A DNA stretch of 64,000 bases from Acidocella aromatica (GCF_014201825.1 NZ_JACHFJ010000002.1:1-64000); one strand, 5' to 3'. Positions 33,216 through 42,238 are shown, numbered from the stretch's first letter. Program-made: numbers and translations. Notes: generated by a model not told the origin, from the sequence alone.

Positions 33216-35780
33216 TCAGTACAGCCCACCCAGGGAATTATCGATGGTCGAGGGCTGTGCTGGGGTACCCGGCTGGGCAGGTGCCGTGCCACCCGGCGCA
33301 CCATTATCCGTGCCACCGAGCAAGCCGTTTTGCGCTTGCGCACCTGGTGATTCGCCCGGTTTGAAGGCTTCCGACACCATCGTGCCATCGGGTTCAGCCG
33401 CCTGCTGCAGTGTCATTCCCTGGGGCGCGGCGAAGTCCACATTGGGCTGATCCGCCAGCGCGACCTTCATGTACTCGTTCCAGATCGGGCCGCAGACATT
33501 GCCGCCGGTCTGGTCTTTGCCAAGGCTGGCCGGGGTGTCGAAGCCGATCCAGCAGCCGGTGACGATGCCGGGAGTGAAGCCGATGAACCAGGCGTCGTTG
33601 AAGTTGTTGGTGGTGCCGGTCTTGCCCGCGACGGGCTGGGAGATGCCGGCGACGGCGAGTTTGCCGGTGCCCCGCTGCACCACGCCCTTCATCATGGTGA
33701 CGATCTGGTACACCGAATCCGGGTCCGCCACCTGTTGGCCGGAGAGGTTGAGCTGCGGCATCTGGCCGGGATCGGCGTTGTTGACGCAGTTATCGCAGAC
33801 TTGCCCGGGAGCCTGGTACAGCACCGTGCCATCCGGGTTGGTCACGCTGTCGATCAGGCTCGGCGTCACCTGCCGCCCGTATTGGTCCAGCGTGGCATAA
33901 GCGGCCGCCATCTTCCACAAAGTGGTGTCGATAGCGCCGATGGCCGACGGATAATAAGGCGGCATCTGGTCCACGATGCCGAAATTCTGGAAGGTGGTGG
34001 CCACGTTCTTCAGACCGATCTGCTGGGTCAGATGCAGCGTGGCGAGGTTCAGCGACTGCTCCAGCGCGTGGAAGATCGGCACCGGCCCCTGGAAGGTCTG
34101 CTCATAATTTCCGGGGCGGTACACGGTGCCGTCGGGCAGTTGCACCACGAAGGGGCCATCCAGCACCGGGGCGTCGGGCTGGATGCCCTGTTCCATGGCG
34201 GTGAGATAGACCAAAGGCTTCACCGAGGAACCCGGCTGGCGCTGCGCCTGGGTCACGCGGTTGAAGGGGCTGATATCATGGCTCCAGCCGCCGACCATGG
34301 CGAGCACGCGGCCCGTCACCGGGTCCATGGAGATGAGTGCGCCCTGGATGCTGGGGATCTGTTCAAGGTCCAGCTTCGCCCCGCCCGAGACCATGACGAT
34401 ATCGCCCTGGTGCAGCACATCCGAAACAGCGGAGGGGCGCGGGCCAAATCCGCCATTCACCGGCGGACGGGCCCAGCGCATATTGGCCAGCGGCAGATCG
34501 CCGGTTTGCGGATTGCCGGTGGCGGGGTCGATGGAGCCGATCCGCGCCGTCTGGCCCGCGGCCTGCAGCACGATGCCCAGGCGCCAGCTCTGGCGCATGC
34601 CTGGCGGCTTGGCTTGCTTGGCGAGATCCGCCTGCCAATTACCGCTAAGGTCGGCATCGTCCACATGCGCCACGCGGCCATGCCAGCCGGCATAGTTGTG
34701 GTCATACTGCTCCAGGCCGTCGCGCACCGCGTCGGTGGCGGCCTGCTGCAGCTTCGGGTCCAGGCTGGTATGCACAACCAGCCCGCCAGTGTTCACCATG
34801 TCCGCGCCGAATTTCTGGACCAGCTGGGCCTTCACCGCGTCGGCGAAGTAGCCGCCATTGACGACGCCCTGGGTGGTGACCCCCGCGCGCGGCAGCAGCG
34901 GCTCGGCGGTGGCGGCGTCGGCCTGGGCCTGGGTGATGGCGCCGTCGGCCAGCATGCGGCTGATGATGAAATTGCGCCGTTGCAGGCTGTCGGCGGGGTG
35001 CAGGAAGGGGTCGTAATTGGTCGGCGCCTTGGGCAGGGCGGCCAGCGTGGCGGCCTGGGCGATGTCGATCTGGGAGAGCGGCTTGTCGAAATAGGTCATC
35101 GCCGCGGCGGCGATGCCGAAGGAGTTGTGCCCGAGATCGACCTCGTTGAGGTACAGGGTCAGCACCTGCTGCTTGGTCATAGCCTGGGAGACGCGCATGG
35201 CCAGCAGCGCCTCCTTGATCTTGGTGCCGAAGGTGATGTGGTTGTCCAGCAGCATGTTCTTCACCACCTGCTGGGTGATGGTGGAGGCGCCGATGGGGCG
35301 GCGGCCGGAGCCGATGAGCGTGATGTCGGTAATGGCGGCGCGCAGCATGGCCGCCGGGTTCACGCCCGGCTCCACCCAGAACAGCTTGTCCTCGGCCGAG
35401 ATGAAGGCCTGCCCCACCATCGGCGGGATCTGGTCGTAGGTGACATACACGCTGTGCTGGCTGCCCAGCTCCGAGACCAGCTGGAAATCGCTGGCGAAGA
35501 CGCGGCTTTCCAAGGGGGGCTTGTAGGTCTTCAGGCTGTCGATGCTCGGCAGCCCGGCGGAGAAATAGAAGAAGGCGATGCCGCCGCCGATTAGCCCGAG
35601 GACGATGCCAAGAAACACCAGCCGGTACAGCCCGGAGACAAGAAAGCCGAATACCGCGCCAAGCAGGCCGCGCTTGCGTGGCCCGCGGGGCGGGCGCGGG
35701 GCGCGGGGCTGGTGGTCGGGGTCGCGGCGGGGAGGAGCCAGGCGTTCGCCGGCGGAAAAGGAGTCTCTCGGGTCGGACAT
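33216..35780 (-). CDS. mrcA: Penicillin-binding protein 1A, bifunctional
   Basis: The 854-residue class A PBP polymerises and cross-links peptidoglycan. It has a basic, Pro-rich cytoplasmic N-terminus (residues 1-40), one transmembrane helix (about 45-70) and a GT51 glycosyltransferase domain with AFISAEDKLFW and GASTITQQVVKNML. The transpeptidase domain has the SxxK motif in PGSSVKPLVYL, SxN in LEQSLNLATLHL and KTGTTNNFNDAWF. The C-terminal tail is Pro/Ala-rich and disordered. Upstream on the same strand lies the cell-wall amidase gene, with a terminator between, so the two are probably separate units of related function. Confidence 0.95.
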   Translation of the reverse strand: MSDPRDSFSAGERLAPPRRDPDHQPRAPRPPRGPRKRGLLGAVFGFLVSGLYRLVFLGIVLGLIGGGIAFFYFSAGLPSIDSLKTYKPPLESRVFASDFQLVSELGSQHSVYVTYDQIPPMVGQAFISAEDKLFWVEPGVNPAAMLRAAITDITLIGSGRRPIGASTITQQVVKNMLLDNHITFGTKIKEALLAMRVSQAMTKQQVLTLYLNEVDLGHNSFGIAAAAMTYFDKPLSQIDIAQAATLAALPKAPTNYDPFLHPADSLQRRNFIISRMLADGAITQAQADAATAEPLLPRAGVTTQGVVNGGYFADAVKAQLVQKFGADMVNTGGLVVHTSLDPKLQQAATDAVRDGLEQYDHNYAGWHGRVAHVDDADLSGNWQADLAKQAKPPGMRQSWRLGIVLQAAGQTARIGSIDPATGNPQTGDLPLANMRWARPPVNGGFGPRPSAVSDVLHQGDIVMVSGGAKLDLEQIPSIQGALISMDPVTGRVLAMVGGWSHDISPFNRVTQAQRQPGSSVKPLVYLTAMEQGIQPDAPVLDGPFVVQLPDGTVYRPGNYEQTFQGPVPIFHALEQSLNLATLHLTQQIGLKNVATTFQNFGIVDQMPPYYPSAIGAIDTTLWKMAAAYATLDQYGRQVTPSLIDSVTNPDGTVLYQAPGQVCDNCVNNADPGQMPQLNLSGQQVADPDSVYQIVTMMKGVVQRGTGKLAVAGISQPVAGKTGTTNNFNDAWFIGFTPGIVTGCWIGFDTPASLGKDQTGGNVCGPIWNEYMKVALADQPNVDFAAPQGMTLQQAAEPDGTMVSEAFKPGESPGAQAQNGLLGGTDNGAPGGTAPAQPGTPAQPSTIDNSLGGLY

Positions 35781-35826
35781 GGCTGGGCTATTAGCACCGG
35801 GTTTTCAGGGGGGCGAGGATACTGGA

Positions 35827-35860
35827 AATAAAAATGCCGCAATCACCTATGATCGCGGCA
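35827..35860 (-). terminator. Intrinsic terminator of the amidase gene
   Basis: On the minus strand TGCCGC (35860-35855) pairs with GCGGCA (35840-35835), followed by a T-rich run (35834-35827), 17 bp after the amidase stop. Confidence 0.75.
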
Positions 35861-35876
35861 GCTTTATGGCTTTGTC

Positions 35877-36683
35877 TCAACCGGCGAGGCGCCGCCCGGC
35901 ATATTCGGCGAAATAGCGGTCGATCGCCTGGGTCAGATGGTCCGTCAGCACCGCGCGCTGCTTGGGGTCACGAAGGCGCTGTTCGTCCAGCTTGTTGGTC
36001 AGGCAGCCCATCTCCAGCAGCGCGGCCGGGGTGGAGGGGTCGCGCAGCACGGCGAAATTGGCGCTGCGGTGCGGGTCGGGCAGTAGCGGCACGATGCCAT
36101 CGAAGCTGTCCTGTATATCCTGCGCCAGGCTCTGCGAGCCGATCTTGGTGGCGCGGGTCTCCAGGCTGGCCAGGATGTTCGCCACCTGCGGGGAGACGCC
36201 GGTGATCTGGCCGGGTGTGCCGTCGCTGCTGTTCTCATCGGTGGCGATGCTGGCGGCCAGCGCGTCTGAGGCGTTGTCGGACAGTGTGAACACCGAGGCG
36301 CCGCGCATGTCCGGGTCAGGCAGATGGTCGCAATGCAGGGCCAGGAACAGGCTGGCCTTGGCCTTAACCGCCGCCGCCACGCGGCCTTCCAGTGTGACGA
36401 ACACATCCCGCGTGCGGGTCATGGCCACCTGATAGCGCCCGGTTTTAAGCAGGGAGCGGCGAAGATCGAGGCCGGTGGCAAGGGTGATATGCTTCTCGAA
36501 CACGCCATCCGGCGCGATGGCGCCAGGGTCGTGCCCACCATGGCCGGGATCGATCATGATCAGCGGTTTCTGTGGCACATTCGCGCTGGCGCGATGTGGT
36601 CCCGCCAGCCCGGCGGCTACACCGCCAAGTGCCAGCGCCATGAAAGCACGCCGATTCGAGTCACATTTCATGCACATGCGCAA
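35877..36683 (-). CDS. amiC: N-acetylmuramoyl-L-alanine amidase (AmiC type)
   Basis: The 268-residue zinc hydrolase cuts the peptide stem from peptidoglycan during daughter-cell separation. The N-terminus has a twin-arginine signal (SNRRAFMALALGG, cleavage near SANV), so export folded through Tat is likely, as known for AmiA/AmiC. The Amidase_3 domain starts IMIDPGHGGHDPGA with the zinc His, then the zinc Glu in VFEKHITL, a His in ALHCDH and the catalytic Glu in LLEMGCLTN. No AMIN targeting domain is present, which makes it a short version. The start could be Met6 (MKCDSNRR). Confidence 0.92.
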   Translation of the reverse strand: MRMCMKCDSNRRAFMALALGGVAAGLAGPHRASANVPQKPLIMIDPGHGGHDPGAIAPDGVFEKHITLATGLDLRRSLLKTGRYQVAMTRTRDVFVTLEGRVAAAVKAKASLFLALHCDHLPDPDMRGASVFTLSDNASDALAASIATDENSSDGTPGQITGVSPQVANILASLETRATKIGSQSLAQDIQDSFDGIVPLLPDPHRSANFAVLRDPSTPAALLEMGCLTNKLDEQRLRDPKQRAVLTDHLTQAIDRYFAEYAGRRLAG

Positions 36684-36780
36684 CAGTTACCACAGGACAT
36701 TCGGTATTGGCTAGGAGCTGTTGATTCTCCTCAAAAATGTACCATTTGGCATTTACGGTAAAGTTAATTTGCCAGGGCAC

Positions 36781-36809
36781 TTGCCTAACCCATCCAGCTT
36801 CGGCTATAG
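36781..36809 (+). promoter_or_regulatory. Promoter of tRNA-Pro
   Basis: TTGCCT (36781-36786) and CTATAG (36804-36809), 17 bp apart, end 10 bp before the tRNA 5' end. Confidence 0.65.
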
Positions 36810-36819
36810 GCTCGCCGCA

Positions 36820-36897
36820 CGGAGTGTAGCTCAGCCTGGTTAGAGTACTGTGTTCGGAACGCAGGGGCCGGAGGTTCGAATCCTCTCACTCCGACCA
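36820..36897 (+). tRNA. tRNA-Pro (CGG)
   Basis: Acceptor CGGAGTG pairs with CACTCCG, followed by encoded ACCA. The anticodon loop TTCGGAA gives anticodon CGG (36855-36857). The T-arm is GGAGGTTCGAATCCTC. Confidence 0.95.
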
Positions 36898-36997
36898 TCT
36901 TTTTTCTTGAAATCAACGGTTTAAGATGGTGCGGCAGCAATGTTGCGCCCGACCGTCCACTGGCATATCCCCTTAGAGCGCCTTAGGGGAGAACCGC

Positions 36998-38221
36998 ATG
37001 ACCAGAACAGCCGCTGGGGAAATCACCCGCGCCCGCAATGCCGTCATCGCCGCCTATCTCGGTTGGACGCTCGATGCCTTCGATTTCTTCATCCTGATCT
37101 TCACCTTCGACGACGTGGCGAAGACGTTCGGCGTTTCGGTCGGCTCCAGCTCGCTCGCCATCATGCTCACCCTGGCTACGCGGGCGGTCGGCGCCTTCGT
37201 CTTCGGCCGTCTGGCTGACAGATTCGGCCGCAAGCCGGTGCTGATGCTGGTCATCCTGCTTTATTCTTTGTTCGAGGCGGCGAGCGGCCTCGCCTGGTCT
37301 TTTAGCTCCTTCCTGATCATCCGCGCGCTGTTCGGCATTGCCATGGGCGGGGAGTGGGGCGTTGGTTCATCGCTGGCCATGGAATCGATTCCCATCCGCT
37401 GGCGTGGCTGGGTGTCGGGTCTGCTGCAGGCGGGCTATCCCTCGGGCTATTTCCTGGCCACGCTGCTGTTCGGCTTTGCTTATCATTACCTCGGCTGGCA
37501 GGGTATGTTCTTCGCCGGGGCTGCCCCCGCGCTGCTGGTCTTTTTCATCAACAACAAGGTCGAGGAAAGCCCGGCCTTCACGGTGCTGCATCAAGGCCCG
37601 CGGGTTCCGGCCTGGAGGCTGTTGGCGAAGAATTATAAGCTTGCCATCTACTGCGTGCTGATGATGACGGCGTTCAATTTCTTCTCACACGGCACGCAGG
37701 ATATTTATCCCAAGCTGTTCCTCGGCCAGCAGATGCGCTTCACCCATGCCCAGGTGACCGACATCGTTCTTGTTTACAACGTTGGCGCGGCGTTGGGCGG
37801 CATTCTGTTCGGCCTGCTCAGCGAGAGAATCGGGCGACGCTACGCCATCACCGCCGCCTGCGCGCTCTCTTTGGTGGTGCTGTATTTCTGGGCCCATGCC
37901 GGTACGGCGGTGGAAATCGGGCTCGCCGCATTCGTCATGCAGTTGGCGGTGCAGGGGGCGTGGGGCGTGGTGCCGGCGCATCTCAACGAACTCTCTCCGG
38001 CCGAAATCCGGGGCACGTTTCCGGGAGTCGTTTACCAGCTGGGCAATTTCATCGCCTCCTCCAACGCGCCGCTGCAAATCGCCCTCGCAGGCTGGCATGG
38101 CGGCGATTACGGCTTCGCCTTGACCATGGTGGCGGGCGGCGTGGCGGTGGTGCTGATGCTGCTGATGCTCTTTGGCCCCGAGGCCCGGGACGTTTCGATG
38201 ACCCAGCGCAGCAAGCTTTAG
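36998..38221 (+). CDS. MFS transporter, sialate/carboxylate symporter-like
   Basis: The 407-residue inner-membrane protein has twelve predicted helices and the MFS loop signature GRLADRFGRKPVLM between helices 2 and 3, repeated as GLLSERIGRRYA in the second half. The YLGWTLDAFDFFILIF first helix is typical of the NanT/lactate (JEN) and aromatic-acid symporter groups, which take up organic acids with protons. The exact substrate is not decided. GGGGAGAA precedes ATG 36998. It is followed after 4 bp by the CPBP protease gene, so they are co-transcribed. Confidence 0.82.
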   Translation: MTRTAAGEITRARNAVIAAYLGWTLDAFDFFILIFTFDDVAKTFGVSVGSSSLAIMLTLATRAVGAFVFGRLADRFGRKPVLMLVILLYSLFEAASGLAWSFSSFLIIRALFGIAMGGEWGVGSSLAMESIPIRWRGWVSGLLQAGYPSGYFLATLLFGFAYHYLGWQGMFFAGAAPALLVFFINNKVEESPAFTVLHQGPRVPAWRLLAKNYKLAIYCVLMMTAFNFFSHGTQDIYPKLFLGQQMRFTHAQVTDIVLVYNVGAALGGILFGLLSERIGRRYAITAACALSLVVLYFWAHAGTAVEIGLAAFVMQLAVQGAWGVVPAHLNELSPAEIRGTFPGVVYQLGNFIASSNAPLQIALAGWHGGDYGFALTMVAGGVAVVLMLLMLFGPEARDVSMTQRSKL

Positions 38222-38225
38222 CAAC

Positions 38226-39125
38226 ATGGCGGTGCAGGGCTGGTTGGAACGGGCGGGAAGCAAGCCCGGCTGGTGGCGCGGGCCGAATGGCGTGCGCGTG
38301 GGCTGGCGGGCGGTAATGTTTTTGCTTTTGCTCGTGGTCTTCGTTTTTGCGGAAGCGGGGACTGTGTCCCGGTTGTCTTTGCCGCACCCCGCCGCTGGCG
38401 TTCTGCTCATGCCGGGATTTGTCGTGTTCAACGAAGCGCTGTTGCTGGTTCCGGCGTTGCTGGCGAGTCTTGTCATGGTACGGCTGGAAGGACGCGCCTT
38501 TGCCGTTACCTGCGGGGTGGCCGATGCGCGCCACACGAGGCGCTGCGCCGCCGGGGCAGCCGCCGGGGTTGCCTTGCTGGGGGCGCTGGCATTGGCGTTG
38601 CTGCTCTCCGGGCACGCCCATTTGGCCTTGAGCGGGCTGGGGGGGCGAGACATCGCGGCTTACGCAATCATCTGGGCGGCGGTCAGCCTGCTCATCGGCG
38701 CCGCCGAGGAATTCGCCTTCCGGGGCTATCTGTTCCAGGCTCTCGGCCGGGGAGGCGTCTGGCCTGCCATAGGCGTTACCAGCCTGCTCTTTGGCGTCGT
38801 GCATTACAGCGATATCGGCGAAGGCCTGATCGGCGTGGGCAACGCCGTGCTGGCAGGCGGCATCTTCGCGTTACTCATCCGGCGCACCGGCTCGCTATGG
38901 GCGAGCATTGGCCTCCACGGCGGCTGGGATTACGGTGAAAACTTCCTCTTCGGCGCGCATGACAGCGGGCAAGCCTGCGCTTTTACTCTTTTACAACTCT
39001 CGCCTGTGGGCGTGCCTTGGCTTTCGGGCGGCGATACCGGCCCGGAAGGCAGCCTTTTGGCCACGGGAATACTGATGGCGGCGGGACTTGCCATATTGCT
39101 CTGGCGAAAGGAAGCCTCTGGTTAA
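38226..39125 (+). CDS. CPBP-family intramembrane metalloprotease (CAAX-like)
   Basis: The 299-residue membrane protein has about eight helices and the motifs of the Abi/CPBP family: EEFAFRGYLFQAL (Glu-Glu-x3-Arg) near residue 159, FGVVHY with a metal His, and LHGGWDYGENF near the C-terminus. Such proteases act in bacteriocin immunity or process membrane proteins; the substrate here is unknown. It follows the MFS gene by 4 bp. A shadow frame on the same strand is ignored because only this one holds the motifs. Confidence 0.85.
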   Translation: MAVQGWLERAGSKPGWWRGPNGVRVGWRAVMFLLLLVVFVFAEAGTVSRLSLPHPAAGVLLMPGFVVFNEALLLVPALLASLVMVRLEGRAFAVTCGVADARHTRRCAAGAAAGVALLGALALALLLSGHAHLALSGLGGRDIAAYAIIWAAVSLLIGAAEEFAFRGYLFQALGRGGVWPAIGVTSLLFGVVHYSDIGEGLIGVGNAVLAGGIFALLIRRTGSLWASIGLHGGWDYGENFLFGAHDSGQACAFTLLQLSPVGVPWLSGGDTGPEGSLLATGILMAAGLAILLWRKEASG

Positions 39126-39146
39126 TCCGTAACCGCAACGTGACCT

Positions 39147-39160
39147 TTGATATGGATCAA
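39147..39160. promoter_or_regulatory. FNR box upstream of the fnr gene
   Basis: TTGATATGGATCAA is an exact match to TTGAT-N4-ATCAA. It lies 28 bp before the regulator start codon, a position that suggests autoregulation, probably repression since it is close to the start. Confidence 0.8.
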
Positions 39161-39188
39161 CGGCCATATAGTTGTTAGACAAGCGGCT

Positions 39189-39962
39189 ATGACGTCTCTG
39201 AACAAGATCACGGATTTCCGGCGCCCGGTGGCCATCAACTTGGCCAACCGCCCGACTGCTTCGAGCTGCGATGATTGCGGAGCCCGCCGCCACGGGCTGT
39301 GCGATGCGCTCTCCGATGATGAGGTCGGCTTCCTGGCCCGCGCGGCGCAGCACGTCTCGTTGCAGCCCAATACCGTGTTCATCGAGGAAGGCGAGGCGGC
39401 GCTCTATTTCTACAACATCAATTCCGGCAATGTGCGGTTGTTCAAGAGTCTGCCGGATGGCCGCCGCCAGATCACCGGCTTTGCCGGGCCGGGGCATTTC
39501 CTGGGCCTCGCCGCCACCACCAAGAACATGTTCTCGGCCGAGACGATGGAGCCGGTGAAGCTCTGCCGTTTCTCCCGCAGTTCCATAGCGGCGGTGTTCG
39601 AGGAATTCCCCGTGCTGGAGCGCAAATTGCTGGATGTGGCGATGCACGAGCTGGTGCTCTCCCAGCAGCAGATGCTGCTGCTCGGGCGCAAGACGGCCAT
39701 CGAGCGCATTGCCAGCTTTCTGCTCTCCTGGGCCGAGCGGCTGGAGATCTGCGCTTCTGGCGCGTTGCCGAAGCCCAATGTCTCCATGCCGCTGCCGCTC
39801 TCGCGCACGGATCTGGCCGATTATCTGGGCCTGACCATCGAGACCGTATCCCGCTCGCTCTCCAACCTTAAGCGCGAGGGGCTGATCGATATTCCCAATA
39901 TACACGAGATTATCCTGCTCCGCCCGCAAGCGCTCTCCGATATCGCCGAAGCCGCCGTTTGA
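39189..39962 (+). CDS. fnrL: Crp/Fnr-family oxygen-responsive regulator (FnrL type)
   Basis: The 257-residue regulator has an N-terminal iron-sulfur motif CDDCGARRHGLC (C-x2-C-x7-C) and a further Cys in VKLCRFSRSS, the four-cysteine set of FnrL/Anr proteins that bind an oxygen-labile [4Fe-4S] cluster. Then come a cyclic-nucleotide-like sensor barrel, a dimer helix and a Crp-type helix-turn-helix (SRTDLADYLGLTIETVSRSL) whose E-x2-S-R recognition helix fits TTGAT half-sites. ATG 39189 is preferred; the frame opens at 39147 but that would put the FNR box inside the gene. Targets in this window probably include itself, the CBS-BON gene and ompW. Confidence 0.92.
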   Translation: MTSLNKITDFRRPVAINLANRPTASSCDDCGARRHGLCDALSDDEVGFLARAAQHVSLQPNTVFIEEGEAALYFYNINSGNVRLFKSLPDGRRQITGFAGPGHFLGLAATTKNMFSAETMEPVKLCRFSRSSIAAVFEEFPVLERKLLDVAMHELVLSQQQMLLLGRKTAIERIASFLLSWAERLEICASGALPKPNVSMPLPLSRTDLADYLGLTIETVSRSLSNLKREGLIDIPNIHEIILLRPQALSDIAEAAV

Positions 39963-39972
39963 CTTGCGTCAA
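39959..39972. promoter_or_regulatory. FNR/FixK-type box upstream of the CBS-BON gene
   Basis: TTGACTTGCGTCAA fits TTGA-N6-TCAA. It overlaps the stop codon of the regulator gene and is 56 bp upstream of the CBS-BON start. Confidence 0.65.
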
Positions 39973-40027
39973 GGTGCGCTTCGCGTTTTAGCGCAAGGAA
40001 ACATTCATAGTTTCCAAGGAGGATGCC

Positions 40028-40732
40028 ATGAAAGTCTCGGAGCTGATGAGCCGCAACACTGTCTCCGTGCTGCCCAGCACCACGGTTGCGGACGCCGCCC
40101 GTATCATGCTGGCCAACCGCGTCAGCGGTCTGCCGGTGTTGGATGAAAAGGGGGCGCTGGTCGGCATCGTCACCGAGGGCGATTTGATGCGCCGTGCCGA
40201 GATCGGCACCGACGGCAAGCAGGCCGGCTGGCTGAAATCCCTGCTCATGCCCGCCTCCGTCGCCTCCGATTACGTGGCCACCCATGCCCGCCATGTCAGC
40301 GGCGTGATGACCCACAGCCCTGTGTTCGTCACCCCGGGCACGCCGCTCGACGAGGTGGCGCAGCTGATGCTGCGCAAGCACATCAAGCGCCTGCCTGTGC
40401 TGGAGGATAACCAGCTCGTGGGCGTGATCAGCCGTGCGGACCTGCTGCGCGTGCTGGCGCGCAAGCTCATCGAAACCCCGGTCGAGTGTTCCGACGAGTC
40501 GATCAGCGCCTATATCAAGGCCGAGTTGGAGAAGGCCCGCTGGGCGCCGAAATCTGGCCTGCGCATCAGTGTGGAGAACAAGGTGGTGTCGCTGGATGGC
40601 ACGATCTTCTCCGACGAGGAGCGTCAGGCTGTGATCGTGATCGCCGAGAATGCCCCCGGCGTGAAGGAAGTGAAGGACAACCTGATCTTTGTCGATCCCG
40701 GTTCTGGCCTCGCCTTTCCGCCGGGTAACTGA
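40028..40732 (+). CDS. CBS-domain pair with C-terminal BON domain
   Basis: The 234-residue protein has two CBS motifs (residues about 7-60 and 95-145: SGLPVLDEKGALVGIVTEGD and RLPVLEDNQLVGVISRADLL), which bind adenine nucleotides, then a BON domain (about 160-225: GLRISVENKVVSLDGTIFSD). The pair is often seen in stress or low-oxygen genes of proteobacteria; the BON domain suggests binding to membranes or partner proteins. AAGGAGG lies before ATG 40028. The FNR box upstream predicts induction when oxygen is low. Biochemical function is unknown. Confidence 0.85.
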   Translation: MKVSELMSRNTVSVLPSTTVADAARIMLANRVSGLPVLDEKGALVGIVTEGDLMRRAEIGTDGKQAGWLKSLLMPASVASDYVATHARHVSGVMTHSPVFVTPGTPLDEVAQLMLRKHIKRLPVLEDNQLVGVISRADLLRVLARKLIETPVECSDESISAYIKAELEKARWAPKSGLRISVENKVVSLDGTIFSDEERQAVIVIAENAPGVKEVKDNLIFVDPGSGLAFPPGN

Positions 40733-40737
40733 GCGCG

Positions 40738-41029
40738 ATGGGGCAGCCTGGCACGCTGGGAGCTATAGGAGGGTCTCTCCTGTTGGCGCTGACCGCAGTG
40801 TATGCGGACGAGCATTTCGTGGATTTCCCCAGGTTCCCGTTTGGTGGGGAGTTAACCGTCAGCCCCGTTGGTTCGCCACGCGGCGGGTAGGGCTGGCACT
40901 GCTTCCGCTCATCGGGGCGGCGGTGCGGGGCGGGGCGTTGCACTGTTCCATGTAGTGTTCCTCTCACTCGCCCTGCTGGTGGTGTATCTTATCTATCTGC
41001 AAGCCGTGGATAAGAATTTAGCGCAATAG
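40738..41029 (+). pseudogene. Possible decayed small membrane-protein gene
   Basis: ATG 40738 begins MGQPGTLGAIGGSLLLALTA, which reads like a signal or membrane segment, but its frame stops at 40890. A second frame supplies VGLALLPLIGAAVRGG and a third supplies FHVVFLSLALLVVYLIYL followed by a stop at 41029. Three hydrophobic pieces in three successive frames suggest one small membrane protein broken by two frameshifts. No family is recognised, and chance hydrophobic frames cannot be excluded. Confidence 0.3.
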
Positions 41030-41036
41030 GTTGTCG

Positions 41037-41681
41037 TTATTCGGCAGCCGCCCTGAGCGCTGTTCCCGCCCCCAGCGGGGCCAGGGGCAGGGCGGCTGCG
41101 AGCATTGCGCCCAGCATGTAGAGCGGCGCGGCCGGATGGGCCGTGGTTACCGCCGATGCCCCAAAAATCAGTGCCGGAATAATCAGCGGCAGGGTGATGA
41201 GCGGCATAAGCACCGCCGCCCGGCGCGCGCCCAGGCTTACCGCTGCTGCCATCGTGCCCAGCAGTGACAAAATCATCGTTCCCGGTACGAGGCTGAGCAG
41301 CAGCAGCGGGATTTTCGTCTCCGGCATCCGCAACATCACAGCCAGAGGAGCCGCGATGAGCAGCAGCGGCAGCCCGGTGGTGAGCCAATGCACCACCGTC
41401 TTGGCAAACGCGACCTCATAGGCCGACAAGCCGGAGAGTAGCAGCAGGTCCAGCGTGCCATCCTCGAAATCGGCACCAAACAGCCGGTCCAGCGGCAAGA
41501 GCGCCGCGAGCAGGGCGCAGACCCACACCACCCCGGCGGCGATGCCTGCCAGTATGGCGGGCGAGGGGCCGACGGCGAAGGCAAACAACGTGCCCGCGAT
41601 GATGAAGAACAGCAGGGCGGCCACGGTATCGGCCCCGTGGCGCAGCGAGAGTTTCAGCTCCCGGGCGATGAGCGCGATCAT
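41037..41681 (-). CDS. ccmB: Heme exporter permease CcmB
   Basis: The 214-residue inner-membrane protein has six helices and begins ALIARELKLSLRHGAD, the conserved CcmB N-terminus. FEDGTLDLLLLSGLSAYEVAFAK follows in the first loop. With CcmA, CcmC and CcmD it releases heme-loaded CcmE for cytochrome c maturation. Its start (41681) follows the ccmA stop directly. The other ccm genes are not in the window. Confidence 0.92.
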   Translation of the reverse strand: MIALIARELKLSLRHGADTVAALLFFIIAGTLFAFAVGPSPAILAGIAAGVVWVCALLAALLPLDRLFGADFEDGTLDLLLLSGLSAYEVAFAKTVVHWLTTGLPLLLIAAPLAVMLRMPETKIPLLLLSLVPGTMILSLLGTMAAAVSLGARRAAVLMPLITLPLIIPALIFGASAVTTAHPAAPLYMLGAMLAAALPLAPLGAGTALRAAAE

Positions 41682-42238
41682 AATTCCAGCACCTGCATGT
41701 CTTTTAGTTCCAGCGGCGTATGGGTGCTGGCGATGATCATGCCGCCCGCCTCGCGATGCGCGGTGCAGAGGTCAGCGAATCGCTGCACCGAGGCGGCGTC
41801 CAGCCCGGTGGTGGGTTCGTCCAGCAGCCAGAGCTTGCGCCCGGAGGCCGCGACGCGCGCGATGGCGAGGCGGCGCTTCTGCCCGGCGGAGAGAAACCGC
41901 GCGGGCAGGGCGGCGAATTTCTCCAAACCCACGGGTTTCAGCGCGGCTTCCGGCACATGCTCGGCCACTGTCAAAGCGGGTTTCACCGCGTCCAGATGCC
42001 CCAGCCAGGCGATGCGCGCGGCGTGAGAGGGTAAATCCCGCACGGCCGGTTCCTCCGCCCAGAGCAACTCTCCGGCCGCGAGCGGGGTCAGCCCGGCCAG
42101 GGCGCGCAGCAATGTGGATTTGCCAGCACCATTCCTGCCCCGCAGCAGGAGCATGCCTCCCTCGCTCAGGGTGAAGTCAATCCCCTGTAACACTAGCCTT
42201 TCTCCGCGGAAAACCGCGATTTTTCGAGCGGTAAGCAG
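41678..42238 (-). CDS. ccmA: Heme exporter ATPase CcmA
   Basis: The protein has Walker A GRNGAGKST, signature FLSAGQKRRLAIARV, Walker B LWLLDEPTTGLD and the H-loop IASTHTP. It energises release of holo-CcmE. An ATG or GTG start is only available at 42193, which would remove the first beta strand; the conserved family start LTARKIAVFRGERLVLQG is encoded from a CTG at 42238 with AGGA nine bases before it. An unusual CTG start (186 residues) is therefore proposed. It overlaps ccmB by 4 bp. The gene diverges from acnA. Confidence 0.85.
   Translation of the reverse strand: MLTARKIAVFRGERLVLQGIDFTLSEGGMLLLRGRNGAGKSTLLRALAGLTPLAAGELLWAEEPAVRDLPSHAARIAWLGHLDAVKPALTVAEHVPEAALKPVGLEKFAALPARFLSAGQKRRLAIARVAASGRKLWLLDEPTTGLDAASVQRFADLCTAHREAGGMIIASTHTPLELKDMQVLEL

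Noticed and set aside
33735-35594. A 619-codon antisense frame over mrcA
   Set aside because: Shadow of a G+C-rich gene; PBP1A motifs fix the sense strand.
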